Origin: Bryopsis sp. KO-2023
Taxonomy: Eukaryota > Chlorophyta > Ulvophyceae > Bryopsidales > Bryopsidaceae
Assembly (NCBI GenBank): GCA_030272585.1
Contig: BSYQ01000005.1
Coordinates: forward strand, 1,178,001 to 1,242,000
Reading direction: 5' to 3'
Length of the DNA: 64,000 nt
In this document: one piece after another, positions 33,490 to 47,887 of the stretch
Numbering within the stretch: position 1 is the stretch's first letter
How the letters are laid out: each line of letters begins with the position of its first letter
The notes under the pieces: model-generated
Databases searched by the model: none
Told to the model about the DNA's origin: nothing
Seen by the model: only the letters and a program-made list of their open reading frames with translations
Position numbers and translations under genes: made by a program

Positions 33490-34504
33490 GAGTTTTTGAA
33501 ACACACAGCAGCTACTGGGGATGGATGCAGCAAATTTCTGTTGGAGGGTCACTGTCCTTTCGGATATCGAAGCAAATTTGGTCACGATTTGGAGGGTTAT
33601 TTGAAAAAGAAAATGAAAGATTTGCCCGGATGCTGTCCTTTTTCCAAGGCTGCCGAGAAGTGCAAATTCGGTGAGGGGACCAATTGAAATTAAGAAAAAA
33701 AAATGCATTTCGCATAAGCTTACTGCTGCAGTTCGCGTTTAAAGAGTGTCCAGAAAAAAGGTCAAACCCATGATTGCTTTTTTTTTTTTTTTAAACAAGA
33801 AAATGCCCGACTCTGTTGGAAAACGCCAAAGCGAAAACAACCTGATGCATTCACGTTTTGGGGGATTCTTCTTTGGCTGTTTTTGTTTTTTGCTTTGCTT
33901 TCCTTTGCTAAGTGTATATACATCCAAACCTCATGCTGTTGGTGTGTGTGGGGGGTGGCTTTTCCTTCTTTTTTCACCAACAAAGGCTAATTTCGTTCAG
34001 GGATGTAGGTGTGACCTGCTGGTGGAGTTCAACGCACGACGGGGGCTCTACGCCAGACTTTCAATTGGATGCAAAATCAGAAAGTGAAAATGAACCCAAG
34101 AAAGGGGATTGCGTTGAGAAAAAATCAGACATCTCCATTCCAGAATTTGTTGTTCTGAACGTCCCTGCCAAAATCGAAGAGCCGATCAATGGATTGAAAA
34201 AAGACCTGCAAACGAAGCTCAGAAAACAGCAGTATGATTTCTCCAAGGTGATTTTTCGCATGCCCTCGCCGTTTTTGGGACCGTTTCGAACATCCCTTTG
34301 TCAAGCCTTTCTGGATTTCCAAAACGAGAGATCCACTACCTGGCCCCACATGCAACATGTTTTTTTTTTCGAACTCACCACCATCAGTTGCAGCCAGTCA
34401 AAAACCACAGTTGCGACGTCAATGCACAGGGAAAGTCCGTTGTATTTGTGGGGAGTTGTTCCAGCACAGCAAGAATTCTGCTCAAGTCAGGATGGATGGA
34501 AGGG
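33490..34504 (+). pseudogene. Decayed DUS3 (tRNA-dihydrouridine synthase 3) N-terminal fragment
   Basis: Exon 33490-33670 encodes the DUS3 tandem CCCH zinc-finger region: CSKFLLEGHCPFG, KFGHDLEGYL and CCPFSKAAEKCKFG. Exon 34009-34247 continues in phase (VTCWWSSTH) and ends with the DUS3 linker LKKDLQTKLRKQQYDFSK. Two further weak matches, KREIHYLAP (about 34325) and LRRQCTGKVRCICGEL (about 34405), correspond to the LYLAP and FRR..C..FGAD..CGEM start of the catalytic barrel but are badly diverged. One zinc ligand is lost (FGYRSKF, Cys to Ser), and Arg is Trp in VTCWW. The rest of the dihydrouridine synthase barrel is absent downstream. Confidence 0.5.
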
Positions 34505-36193
34505 TCAGCGAAAATTCTTTCACCGAGATTCTTTGTCTAGTTTGTGTGTGTGTGTGTGTGTGTTTTTTTGGTTCGAGGTTTGGGGGAATCACTTTCAATT
34601 TCAGTAAAAGTTTTCTGCTCCTATTTCTATTCTTTCGCTTGAGAGTAAAGACAACAATGTCAAAATTCTTATGGGATACGTGCGCGTGGGGTTTTGACGT
34701 GACGTCTTTTTACTACTTTTGACTGGATGTTGGGTTTTTAGTTGGGTTTTTTTCGTTGGTTTTTTTTCTCTCTCTCCATCTGGAACTATTGATTTTGCAA
34801 GCTCACAGACAGAAAACAGTTTTGTTATTTTTAAATTAATTTCTTCATCAGGAAAAAGGACTGCGGTTGATTCGATGGGATTGGGCTAAGTTTGGATATT
34901 TTGTCTAGATGGCAGACGGCTTCAACCGATTTAATCCAAGGAAAATTCGTTTTCTACATATACAATTTGTCATTCAACGTTGGTCAAAACCACTTCTCCA
35001 CAGAACATTCTGGGAGCTGTTCACTCAAATCCCTGGCCAAGAAAAAAAAGAAAAAAAACTAAAAGAAAAAAAACGAGCAGTCTACACAAAACTACTGTTT
35101 AGCAAATTGCAAGAAGTACACCTGCTGTGACCGATTAGGTAATAGGTAACTGGCTGTTGGCCAGCAAATGGGGATGCAACAGGAGCCCTGGCAGTAATTG
35201 GTTAGTATCCAGACAACCAATATATCTGTATTGGTTCGTATACAGATAGGAATATCTGTAAGGGCTTTTTGTCAGGATGGAACAACGGGGAGGGGAAGAG
35301 ATCAATTCAACGACATGTGGTGACTTAAGGATTGATCCACCATCTACTTTTTTTTTTCTTTTCCAAAAAAAGAACTTTGGTCAGGAAAACAGCTGTTGCA
35401 CTTTCAAAAACTGAAGTCTTAAAAAGAACTTAATAACAGGTTCCCCAAGGATAGCAAAATAACTTGACAGCATCTATGTCAATTCCTCGCCAGTTGGTCT
35501 TTTTGTGCAAAAATGAAATATTGTCACTATATTATATATCTATATCTATATATATTTGTTTTTGTCTAGAAAAACAAATTTTTGACCACGCTACCACTTA
35601 CATTTAAAACACGAAAAATCAGCACCCCCCAAATTAAATCAGATCAGGCAATTCTTCTCAATTTGTCTTCTCTTTCCTGGGAGTCTTTTTCCTCCACACC
35701 CTCCGGAAAGTGCTCAGCTCTAGCTTCTTTCTGTCGATACAAACAGCAAAACGAAAAACCTGCCTTATTCGCCTTGTTAACCCCGAGACATTTTGTGGGA
35801 TCCACATTCAAAAACAAAGGAAGAAATTGAAGGAAGCAGAAGAATGATGAAAAAAAAAATAAAAAAATTATTACCAATCTTTCTGCCAACAACTTGGCTT
35901 GAATGGTGGAAATCATGATGTTGATTCTGCAGCGTGTCCTCCAGCAAGACACCGCCACAGGAGCTTTTCCAGTCAGACCCCCTTGAAATGAAATGCACAA
36001 AAGATTAAAAAAAAATCAACACATAATCATCTCAAAATTCACATATCTAAAGCATACCATGGTCATTCAAAAGATAATCTTTTGCTAGGCAGTTTTCAAG
36101 CAAACAATATGGATTTCATAGACAGCAAACATTAAGGATTACTTTTTTTTCCCTCTTCCAGGAAGACGGTCTCTGAAGTTTGAGGAAAATAGG
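34505..36193. other. Spacer downstream of DUS3 relic
   Basis: This contains (TG)n at about 34541-34563, several T runs and AT-rich sequence. One minus-strand frame (35644-36000) has no supported splice links. Nothing recognisable is present. Confidence 0.5.
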
Positions 36194-39442
<3,249 letters not shown>

Positions 39443-40846
39443 GTGAATTTTTTCCCCAACTGTGAATTGTTTGTGAATTTTTCTGGCTTGTAAAATTCAT
39501 CACAATGACATCATGAACCACCAACCTTACAAAAAAGAAATGTATCTCACCCCCCAAGCACTATTCAAAAAATATCCAGCCTATCAATAGCATCAAAACA
39601 CCCGTTTGTTGTACTGCAACATCACAGTTGTCTCCATGTAATATTGATTGATTGATTGAGTTGTCTCCACGGTTTCTTCAAATCCTTAGTCTCACAAATT
39701 TTTCAAAATTTCACCAACGACCTATCATCCTATTGGGAAAAATGCGAACGATTACCCAAATGTGGATTTTGTGAAGGTCCACCCAAATGTGGATTTTCGC
39801 ATGAAAAGTTCTCAGGGACATCCCTACTTTTGACATGATGGTCGCAAAGTCAAACCCCCCAAACAACCAGGAGAAAAAAAAATGCAAAAAAATGTACATA
39901 CTTTTTGACCAAATTAATAGTAGGCCAAACTCTCATTGTAATTCTGCTTGATGCTGCCAGCAAAAAAAAGAAAAAAAGGAAAAGCCCTGTTCAGTTTCCC
40001 AGAAAAGGAAAAAAAAAAACACCCTCCTCACATGGAAACTAAAACGGTAACCTGGATATCCCTTTCGCAAAACATGTAAAAAAAAAACACTTTTTTTTCA
40101 AGCATATATAGCCAGTCCTAGGGATTCCCCTCGGTAACTTCAAATCAGCCACTGATTTGCCACACAATCACATTTAAAAAAAGCCATGCCACTGTCGGCA
40201 CGATGCATCTGACCCACTCCACAGAAATCTGTACCCATCAGGATTTGAACCCGAGACCCAACAGGGCAAGGCCCCTACAGTGGAAATATATATTTTTTTT
40301 CGAAAATATCCAACAAAACGTTGATTTTGATTCAACCTGAGTGTGTGGCCTTGGAAGGGGATGGGCAGGATCTTTAACCAAGGTTCTTTTCCCTTGCATA
40401 ACCCACCCAAAAACGCTCTTGATAATTTTTATATGGCTGGTCAACCGTTTTTTCTTTTTGCTCGAAGCTGAACCCCTCTATTGGATGTGATGTAACATAA
40501 CTACCAACCGAATACAAAAAAAAACTTTGGCTTCACCAAAAAAAAACAAACCAAACAATAATAAGAATGACAAAAATTTTGGAACGAAAAAACTCCCCCT
40601 TGGAATTTTTTTTTTTTTTTTTTCGAAATTTTTGGAACTTTGAGAAGCGATCATTTCCTTTTGTTGACTTTTTTTTTTCTTATCACGTTTTTTTTTTTTC
40701 CATTTCAAGAAATTTTCACCACTCGATGTTTCACCACTAACTAACAACTCCCTGCCTCGACAGCCTGAGGCTTTTTTTTTCCTTCTTCTTACTGTTTCTC
40801 CTACTTTTCTTTCCCGTTTCTCCTTGATTTTTCCTTTTTTTTTTTT
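39443..40846. other. Spacer with a tRNA-like remnant
   Basis: No exon of the missing NSUN2 5' part was found here. A tRNA-like B-box occurs at about 40236-40250. Long T runs lie at 40608-40623 and 40837-40849. Confidence 0.5.
40195..40320 (-). repeat. tRNA-derived SINE-like remnant
   Basis: On the minus strand CTCGGGTTCAAATCCTGATG forms a T-arm-like hairpin with a perfect B-box (GGTTCAAATCC). It is preceded by GGGGCCTTGCCCTGTTGGG, which is anticodon-arm-like. No complete cloverleaf is seen. Confidence 0.4.
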
Positions 40847-43273
40847 TCAATCCTCGCACAATACATCTCCTTCTGGCTCGACAATGGTGGTGTCGATCGG
40901 CGGGGGCCTTGATTCGAGAAAGTCCAGCATTTGGGTGAGGTTTTCGATACATTTTCGAACGAGGGTGTCCAGCGGCAAATCATTGAAGTCTCGGCCGAAG
41001 GGGTTTTCGATTTCCACCCCTATAGCCTCAATTCCCATGATCGCAAATCCAATCACTATGCAGATGGGAATGACCACCCACCGGAGGTCGTGGATGAGCG
41101 CAAAAGGTAACGCCGCCAGCCACAGCACCATGAACGACCTGACAGATTTCACAAGGAAAAACCTTTTTTTTGCTTTTCGAATATCAAAGATTCAGGAAGA
41201 AAGCGATGTGAGGATGGTTTTGGAATTTTGACAAAAAATAAAAATTGATGCTCTGCATGCTTTCCACTAGCCTTTTTCCTGGAAAAAAAAAATAAAAAAA
41301 ATAGGTGCATATTGTACGTATTTCTCACCCACTTTTCTTTTTTATTTTAACCAAAATTGACGCTGTCAAACAAAACATAAGCCCCAGTATTCAAATAAAT
41401 AAACAAATAAATAAAATTACTAATTGGGCTGAATCACCTCGTCATGGACAGCCTTCGTTGTGCAAGTTTGCCTGATGTAAATTATTCATTCATTCATTCG
41501 ATATTACCAATATATTAAAACATTGTTTTACTTTATTTTTAGGTGGTGCTTTTGCCCACCTCAGATGAGCTACGTAAGCAAACGGCATTGGAGTTTTCAT
41601 TATCCTCTCGACACCCGCAATGTAGCTTTGGAAACTGGCCAAATTTTCGTCCAGCATGGTCAATTGAAAGTCTGACAGCAGATTCCTTTTCACGCAAATC
41701 CTCAAGATGGTGGTGATTCTCATCAAGACGTACAGGGGCATGTGCTCCGCATTCAAAATGTTGGATATGTCGTTCTGGGTCATTTCAGCCCCGTCCAAAA
41801 CTGCCGTTGACTTCCGGAGCAAAAAACAATTTCAGAATTTATCAAGTCAATTGGAAAAAAACCAAAAAACAAAAGAGACTGATTCGACTTTACAAAAAAT
41901 ACTTGAATTTTTTTATTTTTACTTTTTTTGTTTGGGGGGGGGGGGGGGGAGAGAGGGGTGTCATCGACAAAAAAAAAAAAAAAAAAGTTAGAACATAAAA
42001 ATCAGATTCATCCTTCGATTCACAAAGAAAGAAGGAAAAACAAGAGGAAAAAACGATTAGATCACTGTTTGGGTTTTGGATTTTCAACCTTTTCGCCACG
42101 GAGATGAGCCGCCAAAATGACCGGAAAGGCCATGGTCCATTGAATCAGCTCCCTGGCGAGATGTTTGTCTGTGATTAGGACGGCAGCCTGCCTTCCTAAG
42201 TTTCGACAAGTGCTCATGATGTTTGCCCACAAGTTGCGGCCTTCCCACCACCGATCATAGCTAGAGTTCGTCCGAAAAACCAACAGGAAAAAGAGGGCGC
42301 TGCCTGCAACCATCACTCAATTCCTCAACGAGTTGTTTTTTTTGTCTTTTTTTTTGAGGGATGAGAAAACTGCCAACAGCAGGCAGAAATAAAAGGAAAG
42401 CAAAAAAAAAAAAGACTTCTAAAGCTGAAACCACTTGACAAATCCTGCCCACAATTCGTGATGCACGGTTCCGCACCATACATATTTCCAGCCATACTTC
42501 AATCAACTCAAGAGAAAAACACCTTCCCCCCCCCTCCTTCAGAACCTCATGCCAAAAACAGCCCCAAACCCCCGTTTTTCTACAAGACCTTAATTCCAAT
42601 CTATCAGAAATTACACACACACACACAACTGCCAAATTCTTTTTCCTGCTCGCGTTACCTATGAATGAAACGGGGACGGTGAGTGATTCTACCAAACAAC
42701 CCTGCCCTTCGCAATCCACAAACTGCTTTCGAAAACCCAGCATGAGGACGGTAACAATCGCAATGGAGTAAAGATAGTAAGAGAGGAGGGGCACCACAGG
42801 CACAGCTCGACCCCTTAGGCTAAACACGGTGATAAACCTGCAAAAACCATTGCATGTACGAAATCAAAATCATCCCACACAACCCACAGCACTCATCTCT
42901 TAGCAGGGTGTTCTTCCAACCCCCCCCCCCCCCACAACGAAAAATAGAGGGGTGGGGGGGGAGTGGGCGGCGAGGTATGGAGCGGCATGATTTTTGATTT
43001 TTGATTTTTTCTTGCGAAAGAAGGTGTGCAGCAAATTTCAAAGACGATCGATCGACTTTCGCGAGAAGAATCGCGAAAATAACAAAGTTTACGTTCCGCC
43101 TCCGGAATTCAACTGGCGGGATCTTTCCCCACGTTATTGACGCGGTTCGACGATCGCGCGCACCAATTTCCGCTCGCGTCGAATCCATTTTTGTCTCGAT
43201 TCGTAACCAGGAGCTCCACGCCTTCCCCTCCGCGGGGTTTGGAGGAGAATCTGGGCAGCAGCGCTTCGTTCAT
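40847..43273 (-). CDS. Bestrophin-like (UPF0187) anion channel, five exons, 348 aa
   Basis: Exons 43164-43273, 42659-42837, 42089-42303, 41560-41810 and 40847-41138 (TGA) join with fully consistent phases. Family landmarks: FSLRGRAVPVVPLLSYYLYS (first span); SALFFLLVFRTNSSYDRWWE and GRNLWANIM (family signature); FQSYIAGVERIMKTPMPFAY with VAHLR; WVVIPICIVIGFAIMG (last span); and the diagnostic GVEIENPFGRDFNDLPLD. The last is the strongest signature of plant, algal and bacterial bestrophin-like proteins, pentameric anion channels (in plants, thylakoid chloride channels). The N-terminus is short and polar, so organelle targeting is not evident. Confidence 0.88.
41420..41505 (-). repeat. Interspersed short repeat, copy 2
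   Basis: Read on the minus strand: a GAAT tetranucleotide run, then GGCAAACTTGCACAACGAAGG and CTGTCCATGACGAGGTGATTC, closely matching copies at 33208 and 52886. It lies in the last intron of the bestrophin-like gene. Confidence 0.65.
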
Positions 43274-44889
43274 GGTAGCTCGAAATTGAATTCGCAGGTG
43301 GGTGGGGGAAGCGCTGGTGGTTCTGTATGGTCGAGGAACGGGACGTCAAATTAATTGAGGTGTGAATCACGTGCTGAGGTGACGAGTGATCGCCGAAAGA
43401 CTGTGCTTGACAAGCTTCTTGCTGGTTCAGTACTCAGGAAGCTTTTTTGGGGTGGGTTCTTTTCATGGTGGTTTTCGTTTGTATTTCTCCTGCGTTATGG
43501 GGGTGATGGCCTGTTTTCCCCATTCTTGAATGTTGGTTTCAGTGCATGGAACGTGGCCATATGACGACAAGTTTTTGTTTGCGTGTGGGCTGGATGGATC
43601 CACGTGATGACGGCGCGCAGAGACTTTCTCTTTTTTTAAAAAAGACCGTCCAACACCAACTGGCCCAGCCTCTTCTTATCCCGGTACACTTTTGGTAAGG
43701 GTGCCGCCGCCACCCATGCGCGAGCAGCGATTGCGTCACCCCATGTTGCTTTCCATGTGTGCCATTCGACAGAAAGAACGCACATTGCGCGCGTTTCTGC
43801 CTGATCCCGGTTGGACCTTCGGTTTCCCGACCGGTCTAGACCGGTCTCTTAGACTGAGACGGGAAAAAAAACACAAAACAAAAACAAGCCGCTATGTGCT
43901 GCTGTGGGTTAGTTTTTGTTTCTCCATCCAAAATTGTGGGTTCTCTATGCCACGTGTGGAATTCGACTGATGGGACGCAGATTGCGCGTGGGGTCTCTGA
44001 TAAGGAGTGGCACGAAACAGGGCTCAACACATAGTTTTTTTCCAGAAATATCAACGGAAAAAAGGGGTCGGCTGAGCTGGTTCTCTGTTTTTTTCCACCT
44101 GTTTTTTTTTTTTTTTTTAATCTTCTTCTCGAGATCGAACCTCAGATTCCTTGTTTGAGAGAACGTAGCACGCTTGGCGAGAGCTCGCCATAAAAAAAAA
44201 AGAACACCGTGAATCGCCCGAAAGGTGTCGAATTTTTTGTGATTTCCGGAAAATTATCTGTGGGTTTTCGTTCGCATTTCTGTGAAGATCGCATTTGACA
44301 TATTTCTCGCTGGCTGGAAGTCATGCATTTGGTTTCGTATTGCCCCTCCGGAGAAACGCCCAGCGTTAAAGACTCGAAACAAAGTCAGCGTAGCGTTTGC
44401 AAATGTATATTAAAAAAAAAACATCCAGAAATTTCCTCTCCAATTTTTTTTTGGGGGGGAAGCATGAGACAGGGATGCACTCGAGGTCCATTTCTTGAAA
44501 ATATCTTTAAACACATTTCCAAGTTCTCTGTCTTTTTGCCAAGGTCTTCTTTCTTTCTTTATTTCTTTCTTTTTTTTGGCTGCCCTTCGTGGAGTTCATT
44601 ACATGGACGCTATTTTTTTTCTCATTTTTTCATTTTTTTTCAATTTTCTTTTTCTTCTTTTCTGTATACAAGAGAGTCAACAGCAAAGCAGCACATCCTC
44701 TCTTGCTTGTTTTGGAGAGGCGGTTGAGGCACTCGAGGACGTCAAAAAAGATCATATTTGCCCCTCTTTCTTTCTCACACTTTTTTTTTCTATATTGTCA
44801 CACTTTTATCTGTAGAACCTCAAAACAGTGTGACATCACCCCCCCCCCAAAAAAAAAAACCAAAAACCACCACCTCGAAACTCGAAAAT
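43274..44889. promoter_or_regulatory. Divergent intergenic region
   Basis: This lies between the bestrophin gene (-) and the LRR gene (+). The first part is GC-richer and likely holds promoter and 5' UTR sequence. From about 44.1 kb it becomes T-rich, and a C-run/A-run tract ends just before the LRR start codon. No exon is supported. Confidence 0.4.
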
Positions 44890-46194
44890 ATGGACCAGGC
44901 AGACCTTGATGTGATCACATCATTGGACGAAAATTCAAAACGCAAAAAAAAAGTTTTTTCCATCAGCTCCTTGAACAGCGATTGGAAAGAAGCGATAGAG
45001 GGGGACATAGAAAGGATTGTGGTGGCCAGGGAAAATCTGTCTCAGGTCGAAAATTTTCCCCAAGTGAAAAGACTGACGATTTGGAATAACAAGAGGTCGA
45101 GAAATAGCCCCCCAAAAGATGCTGGCAGGAAATCCTCCCTAACGAGAAGAAATGGGAAAAAGAGCATCAGCGGTAGATCGACCGTCCCTGAAGGTTTTGG
45201 ATGCCTATCGGAATTAAAAATGTTGGAATTCGCTGGAGAAAAGGGTGTGGAAATCGACATGATGCAAGTCGGCCTGCTCACAGGTCTGACTGCCCTCGAT
45301 TTGAGAGGCTGCGTGGGAATTGATTACAACGCCATGGAAGCGCTGGCCAATCTCAAGGAACTGGAGGTTCTTCTGATGGCTGAAACGGATGCCGGCGATA
45401 AATGTCTAGAATTTATTCCCAATTTGACCAACCTGCAAGTCCTCGACATATCGAGGTGCTTTTTCGGCACGTTGGGGATGAGAAGCGTTGGCATGCTGTC
45501 CGGTTTACGGAAATTGACCTTGCGAAACAATCACATGACTTACCAAGGACTGGAGGCTCTGGAAGGTCTGACTGAGCTCCAGGATTTGGACCTGCATGGG
45601 TGTGAACTGGTCGGGGATGAGGAAATGAAAATCGTGGGGCGATTCTACCAGCTGCGAAGGTTGATGTTGGGGAGGACTCGGGTGGGGGACGATGGCATAA
45701 AACACCTGGTTTGCTTGAGGGATTTGGACGAGCTGGAGCTGTGTGGGTGCAAGAGACTGTCCGATGCCGGGCTGATCATTCTGGGTTGGCTCAAGAACTT
45801 GGCGAAACTGGACCTGTCATTCACCAAGATAGGGAACGATGGGCTGGAGTATTTGTCTGGATTGGAAGGTCTCCGGAGCTTGGATTTGTTCATGTGTCAG
45901 AATGTGAGTGATTTCGGCATGCACATTTTCCACAGTCTGACCAAAATCGAGGAGCTGGTGCTGTCGAGGACTTGTGTGGGGGATGTAGGGTTGGAGCATC
46001 TGGCTGGGTTGAAGAGATTGAGGGAGCTGGAGTTGATTGGGTGTGGTGAGGTCGGGAATGAAGGGTTACGGCATTTGGCAGGTTTGGAGTGTTTGAAAAG
46101 AATTGACTTTTACCACACTAAGATCACCGTCGAGGGGAGGGGGGTGCTGAAGAATTACCTCTTCAACGAAACACCCAGTGGGAAAAAATGTTGA
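44890..46194 (+). CDS. Intronless leucine-rich repeat protein, 434 aa
   Basis: ATG at 44890 to TGA at 46192-46194. The frame stays open upstream to 44758, but that part is low-complexity. Residues 1-100 are polar and Lys/Arg-rich. From about residue 110 to 420 there are roughly ten LRRs of 23-25 residues of the cysteine-containing/AMN1 type: LKELEVLLMAETDAGDKCL, LTELQDLDLHGCELVGDEEM, LDELELCGCKRLSDAGLIIL, LRSLDLFMCQNVSDFGMHIF, LRELELIGCGEVGNEGLRHL. The alternating LxxLxLxxC and LxxLxLSxTxI forms resemble F-box/AMN1 or bacterial-type LRR proteins. No F-box, signal peptide or membrane span is visible. It is probably an intracellular scaffold or ligase adaptor; partner unknown. Confidence 0.85.
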   Translation: MDQADLDVITSLDENSKRKKKVFSISSLNSDWKEAIEGDIERIVVARENLSQVENFPQVKRLTIWNNKRSRNSPPKDAGRKSSLTRRNGKKSISGRSTVPEGFGCLSELKMLEFAGEKGVEIDMMQVGLLTGLTALDLRGCVGIDYNAMEALANLKELEVLLMAETDAGDKCLEFIPNLTNLQVLDISRCFFGTLGMRSVGMLSGLRKLTLRNNHMTYQGLEALEGLTELQDLDLHGCELVGDEEMKIVGRFYQLRRLMLGRTRVGDDGIKHLVCLRDLDELELCGCKRLSDAGLIILGWLKNLAKLDLSFTKIGNDGLEYLSGLEGLRSLDLFMCQNVSDFGMHIFHSLTKIEELVLSRTCVGDVGLEHLAGLKRLRELELIGCGEVGNEGLRHLAGLECLKRIDFYHTKITVEGRGVLKNYLFNETPSGKKC

Positions 46195-47887
46195 AAAAAA
46201 AAAGAGGAAGAAACGGATCAGGAAATCTGTATTTTTTTCTTTAAATATAGTGAGGGTCGTGTTAAAGATGAATAAATCAACCTTGTGGGAGGCTTGTTGG
46301 AAATTATGAGTGGTTTGATTTTTGTTCGTGAGATGAAATGGAAATGGTTTTTTTATTATTTTGTTGAAGAACTGTTGGGGTGTTTTAAGTCTGAAGCCAT
46401 CGTGTTTCGCTTTTTTTCTTTTTTTTAGGGGAAGAAAAAGGAAACACCACCTGAATTAAGCTTGGTAAATAAGAGAGGCATCCTGTTTTTGTTTTTTTTT
46501 TCCTGATTATTTTTAGAAACATCTTGTACCAGGTTTCAAGGTGTTTTCAAAAATACCTCACGAGAATGGTTCGGCTCAGGAAATTATGCGTAAACAGATG
46601 GAGGGTTGCTAAGAAAAAGAAAAAAGAAACATGAGTCAGAAGTGTGGTGGGTTTTTCAATCTGGTTCAGCCATCTGCTCCATTTTGTGGGGTCTTTTTTG
46701 TTTTTTTCGTGGAAATATATAGACCTCACAGTTAGAACCGAACGTTAGCATCATCTTGCAGTTACACATGGAAAGACATATTGTATTGTACGGCACTTTG
46801 GATTTGATTAAAAAAACAAAAAGGGTGAGGGAAGTTCTTATCCTGAAGATATTATACATTTTGTTCCTTTCCATACATATTGTTTTTTTTGTTTTTTTTT
46901 TTCTGCCGCCTCGAGAAATTGGGGGGCCTTTTGTCCTTTTTTTTTCTGGATCGTATCATATCCAACCTTAAAAAAAAAAAAATGGCAATTGTTTTGCCCA
47001 GAAAACTTTCCGACCCTGTTGGGAAAAAACAGGCCCCTCCCTGCGATAGGATGGAAAGAAAACAGAGCGTTTTTTTATGTGGGTTTTAAAAAATGGGGGT
47101 TGTTTGCATTGCATTTGACGGAAGTCGATGAGTGATGTTTTTCAAAACTAGCTCGGATCTGTGCATTTGATTGTGTGGATGAAAAAAGGGTATTTTGGGT
47201 GGAAGGGTGTTTTGTTTTGTTTTTCTCGTGTGAGTCGGGCAAGTGTGGGGTAACCTTAGTGGCTTATTCGTTTGTTTTATTGAATAAGTGTGCTTATAAT
47301 TTCATTTGGGAAGAAATGCTAGCAGTACTGTTGTGAAATTGTAATGGCATCTTCATGGCATCTTTACATGTAATCTGTTCTTGGTTGGATGCCAGCAGAT
47401 CAGCTCCAGTCGATGCCCCCGGCAGCGAATTCTTTTTCGTCCATTTTTTAGCAAGTAAATGAAATACGGAAATAGCTGTTGTACTGTCTTCTTTTTTTGT
47501 TCGATTTCAGCTAACAAAAAAAAGACCATTAAAATTTCTTTCTGGTTATTCTTATCTCCAGCATGAAATTCCACCAAAGGCTGCAAAAAAACAAAGTTCA
47601 AAAGAAGCTCCATGGTTGGGTTACTTACATCGTGTTTAAATTTGTGTTTCTCCGAATATCCAATGATTGCAACATGGCCAAAAGAAGCCATCATCCCCCC
47701 CACTGCCAAAATTTTCAGCCAAGCATTGGCTGTTGGACACTATTCATAGTACAGGAGGTTTCTTTTATTAAAATTTATCTATTGATCCCCAAAACCGCTA
47801 CCACACAACCGACCGTTTGATCGACCCAAATTCATGGGGTCGGCAGCTGTGTGCCAAGATTACTCTTCATTGTACCCAGGGGAGTGT
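46195..47887. other. Intergenic, T/A-run rich
   Basis: These are the 3' flanks of the convergent LRR (+) and GH81 (-) genes. A 35-codon frame at 46981-47088 (starting MAIVLPRKLSDPVG) is the only non-repetitive frame and has no supported context. Confidence 0.5.
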
